Assembly: GCF_002632875.1 (NCBI RefSeq)
Contig: NZ_NJCX01000031.1
Coordinates: 1-32,119, forward strand
Reading direction: 5' to 3'
DNA: 32,119 bases
Source of the DNA: Xenorhabdus kozodoii
GTDB lineage: Bacteria; Pseudomonadota; Gammaproteobacteria; Enterobacterales; Enterobacteriaceae
Notes under the pieces: model-generated
What the model was told of the DNA's origin: nothing
Database searches by the model: none
What the model saw: only the letters and a program-made list of their open reading frames with translations
Shown: positions 1 to 7,025 of the stretch, piece after piece
Numbering within the stretch: position 1 is the first letter of the stretch
Layout: each line of letters opens with the position of its first letter
Translations under genes and position numbers: made by a program

Positions 1-28
1 CACAGAAAATTTCCACTAATTTGTTCAT
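1..28 (-). CDS. IS982-like transposase, N-terminal fragment cut by window edge
   Basis: On the minus strand an ATG at 26-28 opens a frame reading MNKLVEIFC before the window ends. A GGGGAGGA ribosome binding site lies about 6 bases upstream. This opening resembles the first residues of IS982-family DDE transposases as I remember them, in which a CDVDDFC motif follows. Only nine codons are visible, so the assignment leans on the start signal, the N-terminal resemblance and the IS-like end at about 119. Confidence 0.5.
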
Positions 29-119
29 TGCCTGTTCCTCCCCAGAGCGGTTTTTGGCGTGCACCAAAACTTTGCTCTTGGAACAGGCACTTCGTCAATT
101 CCTTATCCAGAATTCGGGT
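1..119 (-). mobile_element. End of an IS982-like insertion sequence
   Basis: Read on the minus strand, position 119 begins ACCCGAATTCTGGATAAGG. This fits the ACCC-starting terminal inverted repeats known for IS982-family elements. About 90 bases later comes the transposase start with its ribosome site. The other terminus and the target duplication lie outside the window, so the boundary at 119 is inferred. The element sits at the outer edge of the accessory region. Confidence 0.5.
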
Positions 120-473
120 TAATTATTAAAAATTAAATAATAATCACTGATTCAGAGCGTAATTCGACAGCACTGATATTTTTTTGATGATAAACAAGAG
201 CAAAAAACACTACAAAAGTCACATTTTTGCACCTCATGAAACCGGTTACATGAATAACAAGCTCTTCTCACATTCCATCTGAAATAAATTCGGTATCCTA
301 CCTATAACGACCAACTCAAAACCAGAGAATAGATTTCGAGTTACCTCACGGAGCAAGGGAAATAATCCAAAATCACATAGGTTACTATGTGACTGGCGTG
401 TCGTTGAGGGGTGATTGAAGCCAATAAAACGGCAACTTGAAAAATCAAGGTATATCATTATTTAAGGTTACAT
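120..473. other. Intergenic region upstream of the first LuxR-type gene
   Basis: This is an AT-rich stretch between the insertion sequence end and the LuxR-type gene at 474. I see no convincing gene in 120-320. The remainder holds an ERIC-like repeat (about 321-453) and then the ribosome site AAGG about 6 bases before the ATG. A 70-codon minus-strand frame across 246-458 runs through the repeat and looks like chance. Confidence 0.6.
321..453. repeat. ERIC/IRU-like intergenic repeat
   Basis: The left arm near 328-343 contains AGATTTCGAGTT. The right arm near 430-453 contains GGCAACTTGAAAAATCAAGG followed by TATA, and the two arms are imperfect reverse complements. The core has CACATAG at 374-380, a four-base loop and CTATGTG at 385-391, followed by GTGACTGG. 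This is the core layout of ERIC elements, and the length of about 125-130 bases is typical. The repeat ends only 20 bases before the downstream LuxR-type gene, so it lies in that gene's leader or promoter. Confidence 0.7.
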
Positions 474-494
474 ATGAGTCAAATCACCCCTCAA
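404..494. repeat. 13-base perfect inverted repeat around the luxR-type start
   Basis: TTGAGGGGTGATT at 404-416 is the exact reverse complement of AATCACCCCTCAA at 482-494. The left arm lies in the ERIC-like repeat and the right arm in codons 3-8 of the LuxR-type gene, so the ribosome site and start codon fall in the loop. A further copy, TCACCCCTCAATT, lies at 5161-5173. Whether this is a fold in the mRNA, a protein site or chance cannot be told from sequence alone. Confidence 0.45.
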
Positions 495-1148
495 TTAACA
501 AATATGTGGGATAGAAGCCATGAATCCTGGTTTGTAAAAGACAGGGAACTCCGTTTTATCTATGCAAATAAGATGTTTATTAAATTAAATCATTTACCTG
601 AACACATTAATGTGACCGGATATACTGAAAAAGAGTTACATACGCCATTTAATCATCTTGTTCATCTGTTTGAAGAGCATGATCGTGAAGTCTTGCAATC
701 TATGCAACGAGTCTCTTCTATCGGTGCTTATTTTCAATCCAACGATCAACAATTCAAGCCCTATTTCTGTGAAAAATATCCACTAATGGATGAAAATAAT
801 CACTGTATCGGGATCATTGGTCATACCAAAGAGATCAATCATTTTTCTGTGCATTACTATATTAAAAACAATATAGCTAACTCTATTAACCTTAGCCCAC
901 CAAACAATATATTGACAGAAAAAGAGTGGCTGATCATTTTTTTATTCTGCCGTGGTGTCAATAATAAAGACATTGCTAATAAACTGGAAATTTCATATCG
1001 TACATTAGAACGATACTTTAAAGTTATCTATGAAAAACTGTCCATAAACTCAATGATCGAATTAAAAACTCTTTGCGAAAAAAATAACTATGACCTCTAT
1101 GTTCCACCTCAATATTTAAAATCTATAAGCCATGCTCTGTTATATTAA
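474..1148 (+). CDS. PAS4-LuxR type transcriptional regulator
   Basis: A protein of 224 residues with a PAS-type sensor domain (about 10-125) and a LuxR/GerE helix-turn-helix (about 146-205), the latter seen in LTEKEW, KDIANKLEISYRTLERY and VIYEKL. This is the architecture of the PAS4-LuxR solos expanded in Photorhabdus and Xenorhabdus, which have no partner LuxI and unknown ligands. The ATG at 474 follows AAGG at a good distance. It shares YFCEK-PL, CIGII-H, ISYRT-E-Y and the C-terminal YDLYVP with the second copy at 6038-6721, so the two are paralogs. It is a cytoplasmic DNA-binding protein; its target genes are not evident. The GalR/NhaC/PatB cassette is downstream on the same strand. The AT-rich composition contrasts with the core genes. 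Confidence 0.85.
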   Translation: MSQITPQLTNMWDRSHESWFVKDRELRFIYANKMFIKLNHLPEHINVTGYTEKELHTPFNHLVHLFEEHDREVLQSMQRVSSIGAYFQSNDQQFKPYFCEKYPLMDENNHCIGIIGHTKEINHFSVHYYIKNNIANSINLSPPNNILTEKEWLIIFLFCRGVNNKDIANKLEISYRTLERYFKVIYEKLSINSMIELKTLCEKNNYDLYVPPQYLKSISHALLY

Positions 1149-1251
1149 ACATGATGTCTGCGTCTTAGATCCTCTGGCATTTAACCAGGAAGGTGATTTA
1201 AGTCTCCATGAGAATCTAAATAAATTGGGATATGATCCAACTTCATATTGA
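1132..1251 (+). CDS. Short 39-codon frame, possible gene remnant
   Basis: This frame starts inside the 3' end of the LuxR-type gene and runs past its stop to TGA at 1249-1251. The part after the overlap reads like ordinary protein, with DPLAFNQEGDLSLHENL and ending KLGYDPTSY. I do not recognise the family. No ribosome site precedes the ATG at 1132. It may be the tail of a gene deleted when the LuxR-type gene arrived, or an accidental open frame. Confidence 0.25.
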   Translation: MLCYIKHDVCVLDPLAFNQEGDLSLHENLNKLGYDPTSY

Positions 1252-1255
1252 TCTT

Positions 1256-1357
1256 ATACCCGTCGCCTTTCAAGATGCGTCTGATACCTCCCCGCGCAGC
1301 GGGGAGGTATCAACACTCAAATGGGTTTGCAAGCGGCAACTTGAAATTGGATTGGTA
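1256..1357. repeat. IRU-type repeat with internal GC-rich hairpin
   Basis: The left arm is TATACCCGTCGCCTTTCAAG and the right arm, read in reverse complement, is TATACCAATCCAATTTCAAG. Both continue into TGC, so the element is bounded by matched imperfect inverted arms like the ERIC-like element at 321-453. Inside is a perfect 13-base stem, GATACCTCCCCGC (1283-1295) and GCGGGGAGGTATC (1299-1311), with loop GCA. It has no T run, so it is not a clear terminator, although it could stop or stabilise the upstream LuxR transcript. It ends 23 bases before the GalR-type gene. Confidence 0.6.
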
Positions 1358-1380
1358 TACATAACTGCTGAGGAAAAAGC

Positions 1381-2382
1381 ATGGCCACGATGAAAGACGT
1401 TGCACATCGAGCGAGAGTGTCTGTCGCCACTGTTAGTCGTGTCATTAATAATACAGCTTACGTCGAACCCGGCACCCGTGAACGGGTGGAAAAAGCGATG
1501 CGTGAATTCAACTATCACCGCAATTCGGCCGCGCTGGCATTGGCGAAAAGATGCGGGAGTATGCTGGGCTTACTGACGGGTAATTTGGCCGATCCCTTTT
1601 TCTCCCTATTGGCTCGCGGAGTGGAAAAAGTGGCCCGAAAAAAAGAGGCCAAGTTGATGGTTTGTAGCGGCGGGCATCAAGCTGAACTCGAAAAATCTGC
1701 CCTGAATTTTTTAATCAATCAAGGATGTGAAGCCATAGTCGCCCATATCAGCAGAATGAGCGATGCAGATGTATTACGTTACGCCGCCCATACTCCAGGA
1801 TTAGTGATTATCAATCGATATTTTCCGGCTATCGCTAACCGATGCATCTGGTTAGATAATATCAGTGCTTCCCAAACTGCAACCCACTATCTTCTCCAAA
1901 ATGGCCATCACAGAATTGCTTATATCACGTCAGATCTCCCGATCGATGATAGAAGGCTTCGTCTGGAAGGATACTATGCGGCAATGGCTAATGCCGGGAT
2001 CACAGTCCCCGGCGATTGGATTATCAGTGTTCCCTTTAACGAAGAAGGTGGGGAACAGGCAGCAGAAAAACTCTTAAACAGTGGCACCCACTTTACCGCG
2101 GCAGTGACATTCAATGATGTGATGGCTGCCGGTATGATGAGATACCTGCATCGACGGAAAATCCAGTTACCGGAACAACTGTCAATCGTTGGATTTGATG
2201 ATGTCGTCATGTCCCAATATCTCTCCCCACCTTTAACGACGGTACATAATCCAGTCGAAAAAATGGCTCAGCGGGCAGCTAATCTCGCATTACAGCTTAG
2301 TGATAAAAAGGAACTCCTTCCTCAAGTGAATATGTTCTCTGCGGAACTCGTCATAAGAGATTCCGTATTTTCAATAAAATAA
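1381..2382 (+). CDS. LacI/GalR-family transcriptional regulator, GalR/GalS-like
   Basis: A protein of 333 residues. The N-terminal LacI helix-turn-helix reads MATMKDVAHRARVSVATVSR with RVIN and the usual hinge. A periplasmic-binding-protein-like effector domain follows (about 60-330). Segments such as GLLTGNLADPFFSLL, GLVIINRYFPAIANRC, RLRLEGYYAAM, FNDVMAAGMM and SIVGFDDVVMS closely follow E. coli GalR/GalS. The neighbours are a transporter and a C-S lyase rather than galactose genes, so the effector is probably different. The layout recalls E. coli malI next to malX-malY. The NhaC gene starts 33 bases downstream on the same strand, so autoregulation of a three-gene unit is plausible. The ATG at 1381 follows GAGGAAAAAGC. 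Confidence 0.88.
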   Translation: MATMKDVAHRARVSVATVSRVINNTAYVEPGTRERVEKAMREFNYHRNSAALALAKRCGSMLGLLTGNLADPFFSLLARGVEKVARKKEAKLMVCSGGHQAELEKSALNFLINQGCEAIVAHISRMSDADVLRYAAHTPGLVIINRYFPAIANRCIWLDNISASQTATHYLLQNGHHRIAYITSDLPIDDRRLRLEGYYAAMANAGITVPGDWIISVPFNEEGGEQAAEKLLNSGTHFTAAVTFNDVMAAGMMRYLHRRKIQLPEQLSIVGFDDVVMSQYLSPPLTTVHNPVEKMAQRAANLALQLSDKKELLPQVNMFSAELVIRDSVFSIK

Positions 2383-2415
2383 TTTAACTTAACTACCTGA
2401 AATTGGAATTGTTAT

Positions 2416-3855
2416 ATGGATGATAAGAAAAAACTAAGTCTGGGACTCGCCATACTGCCAATTGCGGCCATGCTGTTGTTGTTAATTATTGGCTATGGTC
2501 AACTCGGTCTGCGTATCGAATCCTTATTGCTCATTTCAGCAGCAATAACGGCGACTTTGGCATATTGGCAAGGCTATCGCTGGAATGACATTATGGATGC
2601 TATTGTGGCAAAACTGGCCAAGGCAATGCCTGTGATCATGATATTGATTTGCGTTGGCGGTTTAATTGGTACTTGGATGTTCAGTGGAACCATACCTTAT
2701 ATGGTTTACTGGGGATTAAAGCTGATTAGCCCGCAATATATACTGATTGCTGCTTTCTTTATCACCAGCGTTATTGCCGTGTGCACCGGGACATCATGGG
2801 GTTCAGCCGGAACAGTCGGCGTTGCGCTAATGGGCGTCGCCGCTGGCCTTGATGTGTCTTTGGCAGCAGCAGCGGGCGCGGTTGTTTCCGGCGCGTATTT
2901 CGGCGATAAAATTTCACCGTTATCCGACTCAACTAATTTCGCTGCCATTGTTGCTGATACTGATCTTTACAGCCATATCCAACATTTAATGTACACCACT
3001 CTCCCAAGTTTTATTTTAGCCGCCATTGTTTATCTTATTGCGGGCCATACAAGCTTGACAGATAACGTGGCAACGCCTGAAAAAATCACTGAAATTCTGC
3101 AATCTCTTGAAAGCCTGTATCATTTCAATGTCTTGCTGATTTTGCCTCCGATATTGGTTTTATGGGGAGCCGTGACAAAACGTCCGGTGATACCCGTCAT
3201 GCTGGCTGCCTGTACATTGGCGATTGTTATCGGCGTAGGTCTTCAAGGATTCACCCTTAAACAAGGCCTTAATGCACTCATTGATGGTTTCAATCTCTCC
3301 ATGTTCACCGATCAGGGACACAACCTCACCGGGATCGTTAGCGATGTTCCCCGCCTGCTCAATCGCGGGGGTATGTTCTCCATGATGGGGACAATATTGC
3401 TGGTATTCTGTGCGTTTGCGTTTGCCGGCGCGTTAACACTCACGGGCGCCTTAACCATCATCGTTAACCAACTTCTGCAAGCAGTTCGCACAACCGGCCA
3501 GCTTATTGCTGCAACCCTGTCCGCAACCATCTTGCTCACTGGGGCAACCTGTGATGGCAAACTGGCGCTTCTCATTCCGGCTGAGCTGTTCAAGGGGGCT
3601 TATCGCCGATTGGGGTTGGATAACAAAAACCTATCACGCACCATCGAAGATGGCTGCACTGTCATTGAACCGCTGATCCCCTGGACTTCTGCGGGTATTT
3701 ACATGGCGACGACATTGGGTGTCAGTACGCTTGATCTGCTACCTTGGGCAATCCAGTGTTATGCTGCCGTCTTTTTTGCGCTTATTTATGGCTTTACGGG
3801 TTTCGGTATTGCAAAAGCCACTTCGGAAAACACCCTGATTAAAAAGGAAATTTAA
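2416..3855 (+). CDS. NhaC-family Na+/H+ antiporter or antiporter-like carrier
   Basis: A hydrophobic 479-residue protein with about 11-12 predicted membrane segments. It carries the NhaC hallmark GDKISPLSDSTN (about residues 165-176), preceded by CTGTSWGSAGTVG, with a second conserved stretch TCDGKLALLIPAELF in the C-terminal half. It is placed in the inner membrane. The NhaC family includes Na+/H+ antiporters, malate-lactate antiporters and proteins proposed to carry amino acids, so the substrate cannot be set from sequence. Only one base separates its stop from the GTG of the C-S lyase gene, which argues for a shared transcript. The cargo may then be a substrate or product of the lyase; that is inference. 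Confidence 0.85.
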   Translation: MDDKKKLSLGLAILPIAAMLLLLIIGYGQLGLRIESLLLISAAITATLAYWQGYRWNDIMDAIVAKLAKAMPVIMILICVGGLIGTWMFSGTIPYMVYWGLKLISPQYILIAAFFITSVIAVCTGTSWGSAGTVGVALMGVAAGLDVSLAAAAGAVVSGAYFGDKISPLSDSTNFAAIVADTDLYSHIQHLMYTTLPSFILAAIVYLIAGHTSLTDNVATPEKITEILQSLESLYHFNVLLILPPILVLWGAVTKRPVIPVMLAACTLAIVIGVGLQGFTLKQGLNALIDGFNLSMFTDQGHNLTGIVSDVPRLLNRGGMFSMMGTILLVFCAFAFAGALTLTGALTIIVNQLLQAVRTTGQLIAATLSATILLTGATCDGKLALLIPAELFKGAYRRLGLDNKNLSRTIEDGCTVIEPLIPWTSAGIYMATTLGVSTLDLLPWAIQCYAAVFFALIYGFTGFGIAKATSENTLIKKEI

Positions 3856-3856
3856 C

Positions 3857-5035
3857 GTGGAATCACCCGATTTCAACCAGATAATCGATCGTCACAATAC
3901 AGGTTCCGTTAAGTGGGATTTTTTAGATCGTTACCTGCACATCAATAAAACAGAGCTGCTACCCATGTGGGTTTCTGATTTCGATTTTCAATGTCCCAAA
4001 GAAGTCCTGCAAGCCCTGGCCTCCCGAATTGACCACGGTATTTTTGGTTATAGCGAGCGTGACGAACACTACTATCAAGCAGTGATAGACTGGTTTTCAA
4101 GACGTCATCAACTCACTTTACACAAGGAGTGGTTTACATCAATCGAAGGTGTTGTACCTGGGTTAGCGTTACTGATACAACTACTGAGTAAACCGGGGGA
4201 AGGCGTCATTGTCCAAGGGCCTTATTATTCTTCATTTGCCAAAATTATTACCATGAATGGCAGGACGGTTATTGAAAATCCCCTGCTTGAAGGCGCTGAA
4301 GGGTATAAAATTGACTATCGCCATTTAGAACACATATTGGAACAACACAGGCCACCGGTGCTATTGCTATGTAATCCACATAACCCAACCGGCCGCTGTT
4401 GGGATCGTGATGAACTGCTCCAGTTGCTGATGCTCTGCAAAAGATACGGCACGACGATAATTTCCGATGAAATTTGGGCTGATTTAATTTTGCCTTCGGG
4501 CAAATTCACCTCAATATTGCATCTTGGCAGTGAATGGCATAGCCATGTGATTGCCGCCACCTCAGCAAGTAAGACATTTGGACTCTCATCGCTCCGTATA
4601 TCAAACTTTCTCATTCCAGCCCCCGCTCTCCGGCAGGCTTTTACTGATCGCTTGAACGCTCACGGGTTAGATGTCTTCAACTCATTATCGATGACAGCGG
4701 CTACCGCGGCTTACCAATATGGGGAGACCTGGCTGGATAAGTTACAAAATTATCTGGCTGAAAATCGTCGCTGGTTCGAACAGGCTTTAACCTCTTCCGT
4801 TCCCTGGTGCCGAATGACCAAAGCGGAAGGCACCTATTTGGCCTGGCTGGATTGCCGCGATTTGGGGTTGGATGATAATACCTTGCAACAAGTATTACTA
4901 CAAAAAGCCAAAATAGCCGTTTCAATGGGATACAGTTTTGGTGATAGCGGAAAAGGATTTATCCGAATAAATTTAGGTTGCCCTCGTCAATACCTTGAAA
5001 AAGCAATTAGTGGTTTGGCTCAGTTAACGCCATAA
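3857..5035 (+). CDS. MalY/PatB-family PLP-dependent C-S beta-lyase
   Basis: A 392-residue fold-type I aminotransferase-like enzyme of the MalY/PatB group, which splits C-S bonds in cystathionine and related cysteine conjugates to give a thiol, pyruvate and ammonia. Visible motifs are NPHNPTG (173-179), the PLP-contacting aspartate in SDEIW (204) and the Schiff-base lysine in SASKTFGLSS (K239). WVSDFDF near 38-44 and SMGYSFG near the C terminus are also typical. The start is GTG at 3857, with AGGAA seven bases upstream. Cystathionine beta-lyase proper (MetC) is a different fold class. It is cytoplasmic and co-transcribed with the NhaC-type gene. No downstream partner is seen before the palindrome at 5086-5117. 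Confidence 0.88.
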   Translation: MESPDFNQIIDRHNTGSVKWDFLDRYLHINKTELLPMWVSDFDFQCPKEVLQALASRIDHGIFGYSERDEHYYQAVIDWFSRRHQLTLHKEWFTSIEGVVPGLALLIQLLSKPGEGVIVQGPYYSSFAKIITMNGRTVIENPLLEGAEGYKIDYRHLEHILEQHRPPVLLLCNPHNPTGRCWDRDELLQLLMLCKRYGTTIISDEIWADLILPSGKFTSILHLGSEWHSHVIAATSASKTFGLSSLRISNFLIPAPALRQAFTDRLNAHGLDVFNSLSMTAATAAYQYGETWLDKLQNYLAENRRWFEQALTSSVPWCRMTKAEGTYLAWLDCRDLGLDDNTLQQVLLQKAKIAVSMGYSFGDSGKGFIRINLGCPRQYLEKAISGLAQLTP

Positions 5036-5085
5036 GAATAACAAGGCATTCGAGAAACGACCCTTTGCTTTAATTCTGTGATCAT

Positions 5086-5117
5086 ACCTGAAACTTTTCC
5101 GATGAAAAGTTTCAGGT
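5086..5117. terminator. Perfect 14-base palindrome after patB-like gene
   Basis: ACCTGAAACTTTTC (5086-5099) pairs fully with GAAAAGTTTCAGGT (5104-5117) around a CGAT loop, 50 bases after the C-S lyase stop. It lacks a clear T run, so it is at best a candidate terminator. It could also be a mobile palindromic unit. Confidence 0.4.
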
Positions 5118-5671
5118 AATTAATCCAGACTATTTACTAGAACACATAATATAAACTTCCTCACCCCTCAATTTAGTTATTAAAAATGCTATATCTATAT
5201 CCTATTTAAATTTATTTTTTATATTGTTACAGGATTTCCCTGGAGATGACGCTGGTATAAGACACTAAAAATAGAGCAACAGATATTTATATAGATTTTA
5301 TAGCCGATGACATTTCTAAAGAGTTTAATTATTTTTAGAAATATTGGAAGCGTATGAAATACTTTAATGACCATCTTTTATCTTAGGACAAATAAACAGC
5401 ATTAAGCACTCAGTGACAATGAGGTAATATTAAAATGTTAATATTATGTTGATCAGGAGTAAAGGTGGTATAATACTATTTGTCTTAATGGATTGTCACC
5501 TAACACACATTCAGCCTTAAGCTAATAAGATACTATTTTTCATATTAATGATTACTCTATTAAAATTAATAAATATCCACTCTTTGACGGGGTAATTGTT
5601 GTGCCCTATTATAGGGTCAAATCATTTCACCATCACCAGAAAGCAATCAAAAACAGCTTGATAGTTAATAC
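5118..5671. other. AT-rich intergenic region without a gene
   Basis: No coding sequence is seen here. There is a TCACCCCTCAATT copy at 5161-5173, an inverted repeat ATTTCTAAA (5312-5320) / TTTAGAAAT (5334-5342), a TATAAT at 5469-5474 without a good -35 box, and a short palindrome CCCTATTATAGGG near 5604-5616. The last lies inside TTTGAC...GTCAAA arms, just upstream of the LuxR relic. These look like the leftover control region of a decayed regulator gene. Confidence 0.5.
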
Positions 5672-6002
5672 ATAAAATATGAAAAAACAAATAATATCAC
5701 TACGAAATTAATTCATCTATGGGAAAAAAGCATTGAACCTTGGGGAGCAAAAGATCGCCAATCAAGATTTATCGATGTCAACCTGTATTTTCATCAATTA
5801 CTTGATATACCAGAAGATTTAAACATCACAGGATTGAGCACAGGTGAATTATTTTCACTCATTGCAGAGTATGAACGGAAGCGCTTATCAAAAATTGAAT
5901 ATTTTCAGACATGAAGATCTGCAAGCATTCTGCAAACAGCATAAATTTGATTGCTATATTATTGAGCGGTTTATTACTGTTGGTAGTAAAGAATTAAATT
6001 GA
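5672..6002 (+). pseudogene. Internally deleted PAS-LuxR regulator relic
   Basis: The frame through 5678-5914 reads TTKLIHLWEKSIEPWGAKD followed by RFIDVN, LLDIPEDLNITG and STGELFSL. It aligns with the PAS N-terminus of the LuxR-type protein at 474-1148 (MWDRSHESWFVKD, LPEHINVTG). It stops at TGA 5912-5914. In another frame, from 5910 to TGA at 6000-6002, comes EDLQAFCKQHKFDCYI with ERF, which matches the extreme C-termini of both intact paralogs (LEEYCRLNNFDLYVPERF). About 125 codons, covering the second half of the PAS domain and the whole helix-turn-helix, are missing, with a frame change at the junction. The only nearby ATG (5679) is out of frame with the PAS part. This is a dead third paralog. 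Confidence 0.8.
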
Positions 6003-6037
6003 TTATATTACCCATAAAATAATAAAGGAATAGTGAC

Positions 6038-6721
6038 ATGAGCAGCAAGAAGACCATCATTTCGCCTCAAATCATTAACACGCTCGCGGCCAGCAACGAT
6101 CCCTGGGGAATAAAAGATAAAAACTCATGCTTTATCTATGGTAACAAGGCATTGAATGTCATCAAAGGGTTTTCTGATTCATTTGATTTTGAGGGGCTTT
6201 ATGATGATGAACTTCCTTGGGACGGTGCCGAATTTGCAAAAGAATATATCCATCATGACCAAAAGGTCATGCAAGATGAAAAGTCATATGTTTCACTAGA
6301 AACTCATATTTGGGGAGAAACGAAAACATTATCCTCTTATTTTTGTGAAAAATCACCTCTTTATCATGAAAATGGTGAATGTATAGGGATTATATATCAC
6401 CTGTGGAAAGCCCAAGATTATTCATTAACGCGTTTATATCATGGAAAACTTCCTGCCTCCATTATGTTTCAACCACCGACTCATTTATTCACCCAACGCG
6501 AATGGGACGTCATTTTTCTCTCTTTACACAAATACACGAGTAAGCAGATTGGCAGAATATTAAATATCTCCTATCGTACTGTCGAAAATTATACCGCACA
6601 AATATATAAAAAGGCCGGCGTTAGCTCTGCCCAACAATTAGAAGAGTATTGTCGTCTGAATAATTTCGATCTTTATGTGCCAGAACGGTTTTTGCGCCCT
6701 GAAAGCCGGCTTTTGGTTTGA
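6038..6721 (+). CDS. PAS4-LuxR type transcriptional regulator (second copy)
   Basis: A protein of 227 residues with a PAS-like sensor domain (about 12-127) and a LuxR/GerE helix-turn-helix (about 149-207), seen in FTQREWDVIF, SKQIGRILNISYRTVENY and QIYKKAGVSS. The C-terminal FDLYVPERFL tail is shared with the copy at 474-1148 and the relic at 5672-6002. The ATG at 6038 follows AAAGGA. No luxI-type synthase is nearby, so it counts as a LuxR solo whose ligand is unknown. It lies between the relic and the DUF969-DUF979-pcp operon, with about 300 bases before the latter. Composition is AT-rich like the other LuxR genes. Confidence 0.85.
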   Translation: MSSKKTIISPQIINTLAASNDPWGIKDKNSCFIYGNKALNVIKGFSDSFDFEGLYDDELPWDGAEFAKEYIHHDQKVMQDEKSYVSLETHIWGETKTLSSYFCEKSPLYHENGECIGIIYHLWKAQDYSLTRLYHGKLPASIMFQPPTHLFTQREWDVIFLSLHKYTSKQIGRILNISYRTVENYTAQIYKKAGVSSAQQLEEYCRLNNFDLYVPERFLRPESRLLV

Positions 6722-7025
6722 GCCGCCCATTCTACCCTTCCAATAAACACCCATCATACCGATATTTAATGCCCGTACGGTATCACGGATATCGGTTTAT
6801 TCCTTTCTAGCTTTCAGACAGCTTGCAAAACATTCTTATCCCGTAAACACGTTTTCATCCAGGAAGTGATCTGCATTGCACTTTTACAATCCAATGCGAA
6901 TTTTATTTGCCTATCTTTTGATCACAACCTATTTATTGTTCAACAACGCAAAAACAATACATTAACAATCCTGGTAATTTGCACCAACAACAAAACAACA
7001 TGACATTCGCTATGGGGAATGAAAT
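6722..7025. promoter_or_regulatory. Intergenic control region before DUF969 gene
   Basis: No gene is seen. A hairpin candidate, ACCGATAT (6758-6765) and ATATCGGT (6789-6796), followed by TTATTCCTTTCT, may end the LuxR transcript. CCGTACGG (6773-6780) lies inside its loop. The remaining 200 AT-rich bases must hold the promoter of the DUF969-DUF979-pcp operon, but I cannot name convincing -35 and -10 boxes. GGGGA about 8 bases before the ATG at 7026 is the ribosome site. Confidence 0.45.

Noticed and set aside
246-458. 70-codon minus-strand frame before the first LuxR gene
   Set aside because: It runs through the ERIC-like repeat, has no ribosome site and no recognisable motif.
1283-1311. GC-rich palindrome considered as a CRISPR repeat
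   Set aside because: It occurs once only, without spacers or neighbouring cas genes.
1327-1339. TTGC-N5-GCAA considered as the GalR-type operator
   Set aside because: It lies in the right arm of the IRU repeat and lacks the usual central CG symmetry of LacI-family operators.
1270-1518. 82-codon minus-strand frame
   Set aside because: It overlaps the conserved helix-turn-helix of the GalR-type gene and the IRU repeat; a mirror frame.
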